NCBI GenBank assembly: GCA_036426205.1
Contig: WSYH01000841.1
Coordinates: forward strand, 94,518 to 158,517
Source of the DNA: Ascaphus truei
Lineage: Eukaryota; Chordata; Amphibia; Anura; Ascaphidae
Direction: 5' to 3'
DNA length: 64,000 nt
A program made the position numbers and the translations under genes. The notes below the pieces were generated by a model. The model worked only from the letters and a program-made list of their open reading frames with translations. It was not told where the DNA came from and searched no databases. The stretch's first letter is position 1, and the number at the start of each line of letters is the position of its first letter. Below, one piece after another: positions 59,096 to 64,000 of the stretch.

Positions 59096-59341
59096 ACCCG
59101 TGGAACCACCAGCCTGATACCCGTGAGATACCCGAGGAACCCTGGTCTCCATAGGTCTCACGCAGAACCACGGAACAAACCCTGAATGTAAAAAAAATAA
59201 ACCTGGCCTATACATTCAATACATAAACCCCCCCCCCAAAACCTACAGTACAATAATGTGCAAAATAACTATTATCCAGATAGGGATAATAGATAATTTG
59301 GCCATTATTAAAAACATTAACTAGCATAATCAAAAAAATAA

Positions 59342-59558
59342 AGTACTACTGCCCTCATCAATAAGAAGTCTCCGTCGCCAGCAACATCCTTGTCTTGCCC
59401 ACAAAAAACATAGCCAATACAAAGCCAAATACATTGCAATGACATTCAGATATCAATTAACCCCTTAAACACCTTATCGGATAATAACCGCAAAGGTAAT
59501 TAAGGGGTTAAGCCACACTGGCCCGATACCCACCCTTCACCCATGAATTTGTACATAC
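59342..59558 (+). repeat. Direct ~217-bp repeat, left copy, flanking the L1 ORF2
   Basis: From AAGTACTACTGCCCTCATCA to CATGAATTTGTACAT this matches 63760-63973 with only a handful of differences. It includes the CCCCTTAA...TTAAGGGG hairpin. Similarity stops at both ends. Confidence 0.92.
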
Positions 59559-62500
59559 CAGCCAAACATGATTTTATAGATGTTTTCCTTAATTGTGGTG
59601 CAAAGGGAAGTTTCTGAGGCTGCCTGTCAGATTTCCTCCCAAGTCTCTCTTTCTATATTAACGTTTAGATCAGCTGACCATCGCAGCATGTAGTCGTGCT
59701 GTGTAGGGGACGTTGAACGCATTAGGATATTGTATATGTCCGAGATAAGCCCTTTCTGGTAAGACTTGTCCTCACACAGGTGTTCAAACGTAGTGAGAGT
59801 GGGGTATTCTGGATGAGGGCACGTAGCTCTAACAAAATTTCTAATTTGTAGATATTTAAAGGTGTCCAATTCTGTAATTTTAAATTTGTTCCTCAGTTCT
59901 TGGTAGCTCAGGAGCTTCCCTAGGCTCAGTACGTCGGCAATCGCCTCTATACCCCGTGTGTGAAAGTGGGCGAACAGCTTAGATCCGCATCCTGGAGGGA
60001 ATTTAGGGTTATTAACGAAGGGGGTGAGTTGTGAGTTTATGGATGAGAGGTTAAATTTAAGTTTGCAACTGGACCAGGTGTCCCACGTGAATCGTGAGGC
60101 CTGTAGCTTAAGATTGTGTAAGTGGCCATCTCCTCTGTTCAGGCTCCAGAGGCAGGCTTGCAGAGAAGTCAGTTTGGCACACCGAGTTTCCATTCCCACC
60201 CAGCAACATCGGGTCGGGTCTGAGTTCCACATTACTACCTGCCTGAGCTGAGCGGCTAGATAATATTTATATAGGTCACGCACCCCCATCCCTCCTCTGG
60301 ATCTCGTGGTCATCAGGACTGATCTGGCTACCCTGGGTCTCTTACCCTGCCAAATGAAGTGGAGTAGTCTATTCTGTATATATTTTAGATCGGCGGCCGG
60401 GACCTGGATTGGGAGCGTCTGGAATAGGTACAACATTCTTCGGAGTATATTCATTTTGGTAGAGATCATCCTCCCAATCCATGAGATCTGGTAACCTTCC
60501 CACCGATCTAGATCCCTTTTGATCTGATCCCATAGTTTCGGGTAGTTATCCCTATATAGGTCCCGATAGTGCCTAGATACATTAATTCCCAGATACTTAA
60601 TGCATGAGGGGCACCATCGGTAGCTGAAATTTAGCTTGAGGAGTTTGATTGTGGGGTCGGGAAGACTAATATTTAGGGCCTCAGATTTGTCGCTGTTTAT
60701 TTTATATCCTGAAACCTTTCCAAACTCCGTCAGTTCCATCTGGAGGTTGGGGAGGGAAGTTAGGGGTCTGGTCAAGGTCATGATAATATCGTCAGCGAAT
60801 AGGGAAATTTTGTATTGTTCAGTGGCCATAGGTATACCCTGGATGTTTGGGTTTTGTCTTATTTTGGCCGCCAGTGGTTCAATCGTGAGAGCGAAAAGGA
60901 GAGGGGAGAGGGGGCAACCCTGTCGGGTACCATTTCGAATGTGGATTTGTTCCGCTCCTCCGCCCGATAGTCTAACTGAGGTGGATGGAGTTTGGTAGAG
61001 TGCCTGGACACCCGTAAGAAAGGAGTCCCTGAATCCGAATTTTTTTAATGTTTGGTCTAGGAACAGCCAGTCAATTCTGTCAAATGCCTTCTCTGCGTCT
61101 AAGCTTAGTAACATAGCTTGTGAGTCTGTAAGGTGGGCCTGGTCAACAAGGTTAATGATTTTACGGGTATTGTCTGAGGCCTGATGGCCCAGGACAAACC
61201 CGACCTGGTCCATGTGTACTAGTCTCGGGAGAATTGGATTAAGTCTGTTCGCCAATATTTTACTGTATAGTTTTAGATCATTGTTCAACAGTGAGATTGG
61301 TCTATAGCTACCGCATTGTGTGGGGTCCTTCCCTTCTTTAAGGATTATGGCCAAATTGGTGGACGACATTGAAGATGGGATAGGACATCCTTCTAAAAAT
61401 GAGTTGAACAATTGTAAAAGGTGGGTGGACAGAATGGGGAGAAACTTCTTATAGTAGGCATTTGTGAAACCATCAGGGCCCGGTGCTTTAGAAATTTTGG
61501 AGGCCTTAACGGCCCATTCTAGTTCTTCCGCCGTTATTTTGGCGTTCAGGAGAAGGAGTTCCTCCTCTGTTAATGAGGGGAGGTTGCAGTCAGCTAGATA
61601 ATCAATGGTAGCCGATTGCTCCTTCGGGTCTGGGCTAGCAGAGTGAGCCCTTAGGTTATATAATTTAGAGTAAAATTTAGTGAATTCCTCTGCAATTTTT
61701 TTTTCATTGTATAGGAGCTCACCAGCACTATTCCGAATCGCCGTTATTTGCGATCTTTTATGTATGCCTCGTAACTTGCTAGCAAGAAGTCTGTCGGCCT
61801 TGTTCCCTTTATCGTAATACCTCTGACCCGTCCATTTAAGAGCTTTTTCGACATTGTCCATTTGGATTATTCTTAAGTCGCTTCTGGTAGAAGTCAACTG
61901 TTTATAAATTTTCCGGGAAGGGTTATTTTTATGCTGTTGTTCTAAACTTATTATTTTGTCTGTTAGCTCTTTGGTTTGTTTAAGATTAGTTTTTTTCCTA
62001 TGGGAGGCAATCGAGATGAAATGTCCTCTAATTGTCGCCTTATGGGCTTCCCACAGACTCGCTGGAGAGGTAACAGTGCCTATATTTGTCCGGAAATATT
62101 CCTTAAGGGATTTTTTGATCTCCCGTACTGTCTCCGAGTGATTCAGTAGGGAGTCGTTCAGTCTCCAGGAATACGAGGTTGTTTTCACGAATGGAATGGA
62201 TAGGGTCAGGGTGATGGGAGCATGATCTGACCACGTGATTGGGCCGATGTCAGTATCTAGGGCGACTTCCAGGATGTTCTTGGTAGCAAGAAAGTAGTCT
62301 ATACGGGAATATGTCTGGTGAGGGGCCGAGTAAAAGGTATAATCCCTTTGCCCCTGGTGTTGTGTTCTCCAGATGTCTAAAAGTGAAACGTCCCCCATTA
62401 TGTCCTTGAATTTTTTCCCCAGTCTTTGTGCCTGGGTGGATTGTTGTCGCCCTGGGAGGCTCGATTTATCTTCTTTAGGGTTGAGAGCCATATTTAGATC

Positions 62501-62929
62501 GCCTGCAATAAGTAGCGATGATAGGTATTGGGGGTCAATTTCTGCCAGAACTGTTTTTAAGAAATCTGTCTGGTTCTCGTTTGGGGCATATAGGTTAATA
62601 AGGGCGATTGCCGAGCCTGAGAGCGAACCGTAGACCACAATAAATCTACCCTCTGCATCTGCCTGGATTTTAGTAAGATTAAATGGGGTGCCCTGACGAA
62701 TCAGAATGGCGACCCCTCTGCGCTTACTGCTATATGAGGCAAAGTAGCTCATCGGATACACATGCTGGAATGTTTTAGGCGGCTCCCGAGATGTGAAGCG
62801 TGTCTCCTGGAGGAAAACAACATCGCCTCCCAACCTCTTAAGCTCCTGTAGGGCCAGGTGTCTTTTTCTAGTGTTGTGGAGGCCCTTGACATTTAGGGAA
62901 ATAAACTTTAGAGCTTGTTGGCGTGACAT
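59559..62929 (-). mobile_element. L1-type LINE segment containing a long open ORF2
   Basis: The region runs from the ORF2 start at 62929 to the point where LINE homology stops at about 59559, just inside the direct repeat. After the ORF2 stop the same frame still reads SLCTTIKENIYKIMFGWY, homologous to the other L1 copy near 47850-47900, then breaks. The final ~120 residues, including the C-terminal Cys/His motif, and the 3' untranslated region are absent, so the copy is 3'-truncated as well as lacking a recognised ORF1. Confidence 0.88.
59627..62929 (-). CDS. L1-type ORF2: endonuclease plus reverse transcriptase (1100 codons)
   Basis: This is an uninterrupted frame. Endonuclease motifs: FISLNVKGL (catalytic Asn), VVFLQETRF (Glu), AGDLNMALNP (Asp 144, Asn 146) and ITWSDHAPI (Ser-Asp-His about 234-236). 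The linker contains WEAHKATIRGHFISIASHRK. RT motifs: SKAPGPDGFTNAYYKKFLP, CGSYRPISLLN, LSLDAEKAFDRIDW (first catalytic Asp at 611), GTRQGCPLSPLLFAL and SLFADDIIMTL (Asp 713-714). The protein would nick target DNA and reverse-transcribe element RNA. The start follows a C-rich leader and precedes the endonuclease by the usual few residues. The stop is TGA where the homologous copy at 47.8 kb has a Trp codon (WEEI then stop), so the end is premature; about 150 residues including the Cys/His domain are lost. The long open frame indicates a young insertion. Confidence 0.93.
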   Translation of the reverse strand: MSRQQALKFISLNVKGLHNTRKRHLALQELKRLGGDVVFLQETRFTSREPPKTFQHVYPMSYFASYSSKRRGVAILIRQGTPFNLTKIQADAEGRFIVVYGSLSGSAIALINLYAPNENQTDFLKTVLAEIDPQYLSSLLIAGDLNMALNPKEDKSSLPGRQQSTQAQRLGKKFKDIMGDVSLLDIWRTQHQGQRDYTFYSAPHQTYSRIDYFLATKNILEVALDTDIGPITWSDHAPITLTLSIPFVKTTSYSWRLNDSLLNHSETVREIKKSLKEYFRTNIGTVTSPASLWEAHKATIRGHFISIASHRKKTNLKQTKELTDKIISLEQQHKNNPSRKIYKQLTSTRSDLRIIQMDNVEKALKWTGQRYYDKGNKADRLLASKLRGIHKRSQITAIRNSAGELLYNEKKIAEEFTKFYSKLYNLRAHSASPDPKEQSATIDYLADCNLPSLTEEELLLLNAKITAEELEWAVKASKISKAPGPDGFTNAYYKKFLPILSTHLLQLFNSFLEGCPIPSSMSSTNLAIILKEGKDPTQCGSYRPISLLNNDLKLYSKILANRLNPILPRLVHMDQVGFVLGHQASDNTRKIINLVDQAHLTDSQAMLLSLDAEKAFDRIDWLFLDQTLKKFGFRDSFLTGVQALYQTPSTSVRLSGGGAEQIHIRNGTRQGCPLSPLLFALTIEPLAAKIRQNPNIQGIPMATEQYKISLFADDIIMTLTRPLTSLPNLQMELTEFGKVSGYKINSDKSEALNISLPDPTIKLLKLNFSYRWCPSCIKYLGINVSRHYRDLYRDNYPKLWDQIKRDLDRWEGYQISWIGRMISTKMNILRRMLYLFQTLPIQVPAADLKYIQNRLLHFIWQGKRPRVARSVLMTTRSRGGMGVRDLYKYYLAAQLRQVVMWNSDPTRCCWVGMETRCAKLTSLQACLWSLNRGDGHLHNLKLQASRFTWDTWSSCKLKFNLSSINSQLTPFVNNPKFPPGCGSKLFAHFHTRGIEAIADVLSLGKLLSYQELRNKFKITELDTFKYLQIRNFVRATCPHPEYPTLTTFEHLCEDKSYQKGLISDIYNILMRSTSPTQHDYMLRWSADLNVNIERETWEEI

Positions 62930-63759
62930 TCTGTTTGGAATGGGCGTTGACTGTTTGTGAACTTTGAGTTAAGATGGTAGCTGGACAGCCAAATGGGACG
63001 GGGGGTAGGGTGGGAGGGGAACCGCTGGGATAGGATCAGCGGAGGTAGAAAAGAGGGAAGGTAGACCCTATTGGGATGTGTAAAGCTTGAAACCGATCTG
63101 GTTTATAGACCGGTTGGGGTGGTTTAAGACGCTAGGGGGGCGGGTCCGACGACTGTCTCCAGTAAGGGTGGGCCGAGTAGAGACCCTTAGCTATTGGAAG
63201 TTACAGCCAAAACATGTAGGCCGTGGGTGTCCCAGAAGATTGGGTTTCTCTCCTGTATGGGCAATGTGGGGAGTTGGCAGGGTAGAGGGCAGGCGCTGGG
63301 CTGCTCAGTTCTGAGGGTGGGCGGTGGGGGGGAGGTGAGTGGGTGGGGGGTTCAGGGGTAGGCTGGGTAGGGGACCGCTTCTGGGATGAGTCCGGTTAAT
63401 GTGTACCTGGCTTCTATACTGTATTTACAGGCGCTCATAGTGTGTACCTTGACCGCTCAGGTAGGTGTCTCTAAGGGTTGAGTAAACCTGAGGTCTCTTG
63501 GGCCCTCCCGGGGTGGTGAGGTTCGGGTGCGTCCCCTCCGTGGAGTGGTCCTTGGTGTGAGAAGAGGGGAAAGAGAGGAGGGTGGGGGGGTGGAGGGGAG
63601 GAATTGGGGGAGGGTGTGGGAGGAAAAAAGGGGGGTGATATGGGAGGAGGGAGGGGGTTGGGGGGGGGAGATAAGGGGTAGAAGGGGGGAGAACAGTTCT
63701 GACATATCATAAGCATAGCATTCAATATCAACATTGTACCTCGTATTTGATAGGCTGTG
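62930..63759 (-). other. C-rich leader upstream of ORF2 (inter-ORF or 5' region)
   Basis: On the ORF2 strand this is very C-rich, with CCCTCC and CCCACC runs (G-rich on the plus strand, notably 63556-63690). No ORF1 motif is found. It ends where the right direct repeat begins. Open frames here (for example 63471-63860) are Pro/Ser-rich from composition. Confidence 0.55.
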
Positions 63760-63976
63760 TATAAATTAAGTACTACTGACCTCATCAATAAGAAGTCTCC
63801 GTCGCCAGCAACATCCTTGTCTTGCCCACAAAAAACATAGCCAATACAAAGCCAATACATTGCAATTACATTCAGATATCAATTAACCCCTTAAATACCA
63901 TATCGGTTAATAATCGCAAAGGTAATTAAGGGGTTAAGCCACACTGGCCCGATACCCACCCTTCACCCATGAATTT
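63760..63976 (+). repeat. Direct ~217-bp repeat, right copy
   Basis: Near-identical to 59342-59558 (GACCTC for GCCCTC, AATACCATATCGGTTAATAA for AACACCTTATCGGATAATAA). Similarity ends at GTACAT, after which the sequence reads TGGCTTCATC here and ACCAGCC in the left copy. Confidence 0.92.
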
Positions 63977-64000
63977 GTACATTGGCTTCATCATGCAAAT

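Noticed and set aside
58687..59154. 155-codon open frame with Pro/Arg-rich repeats
   Set aside because: Explained by the 54-bp minisatellite, a multiple of three that keeps frames open.
63471..63860. Pro/Ser-rich 129-codon minus-strand frame as a possible ORF1
   Set aside because: No coiled coil or ORF1 RNA-binding motif; the composition alone explains it, and the frame extends into the flanking direct repeat.
1..64000. tRNA, rRNA or telomeric repeats
   Set aside because: No cloverleaf-like A/B box pair, rRNA core or TTAGGG array was noticed on either strand; this was a visual scan and not a model search.

Overview
The window looks like vertebrate, most likely amphibian, nuclear DNA made almost entirely of satellites and transposable elements. 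This is inferred from element content: L1-type, L2/CR1-type and Penelope-like retroelements, Tc1/mariner, Tigger-like and Harbinger-like DNA elements, and foldback MITEs. No species assignment is possible from the sequence alone. I see no intact host gene.

Layout. 0.3-3.4 kb is a 56-bp satellite. A GT-rich minisatellite follows, then one arm of an inverted repeat (3.83-4.36 kb). A 30-bp satellite fills about 4.9-22.36 kb; inside it, patches between 8.24 and 10.5 kb have most A residues replaced by C. At its far end are a Penelope-like remnant, two degenerate satellite units in inverse orientation, and the second inverted-repeat arm (23.92-24.46 kb). 25.02-26.78 kb is a Harbinger-like element with a smaller one nested inside. 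A second Penelope-like fragment lies at 27 kb, and an L2/CR1-type LINE on the minus strand at 29.3-31.1 kb.

31.09-36.07 kb is a 5-kb element with Tc1/mariner-type terminal inverted repeats and TA duplications. Its minus strand carries the C-terminal end of a DDE transposase and also a broken but recognisable forkhead (FOX) DNA-binding domain. I consider this the most interesting locus. 38-48.5 kb is a dead L1-like LINE split by a Penelope-like element (12-bp target duplication), itself split by a Tc1 transposon with perfect 30-bp termini: three nested generations.

48.8-50.9 kb holds a CpG-containing stretch with a possible first exon, then several microsatellites. 50.93-54.57 kb is a 3.6-kb palindrome. 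54.9-59.3 kb contains a probable solo LTR, a Tigger-like MITE, foldback elements and a 54-bp minisatellite. 59.6-62.9 kb holds a long open L1-like ORF2 (1100 codons, endonuclease plus reverse transcriptase) on the minus strand, flanked by two direct copies of a ~217-bp repeat.

Sequence quality varies. The satellites are full of single-base indels, while the LINE ORF2 is open for 3.3 kb, so part of the satellite variation may be read error. All family assignments come from motifs read by eye; no database search was possible.
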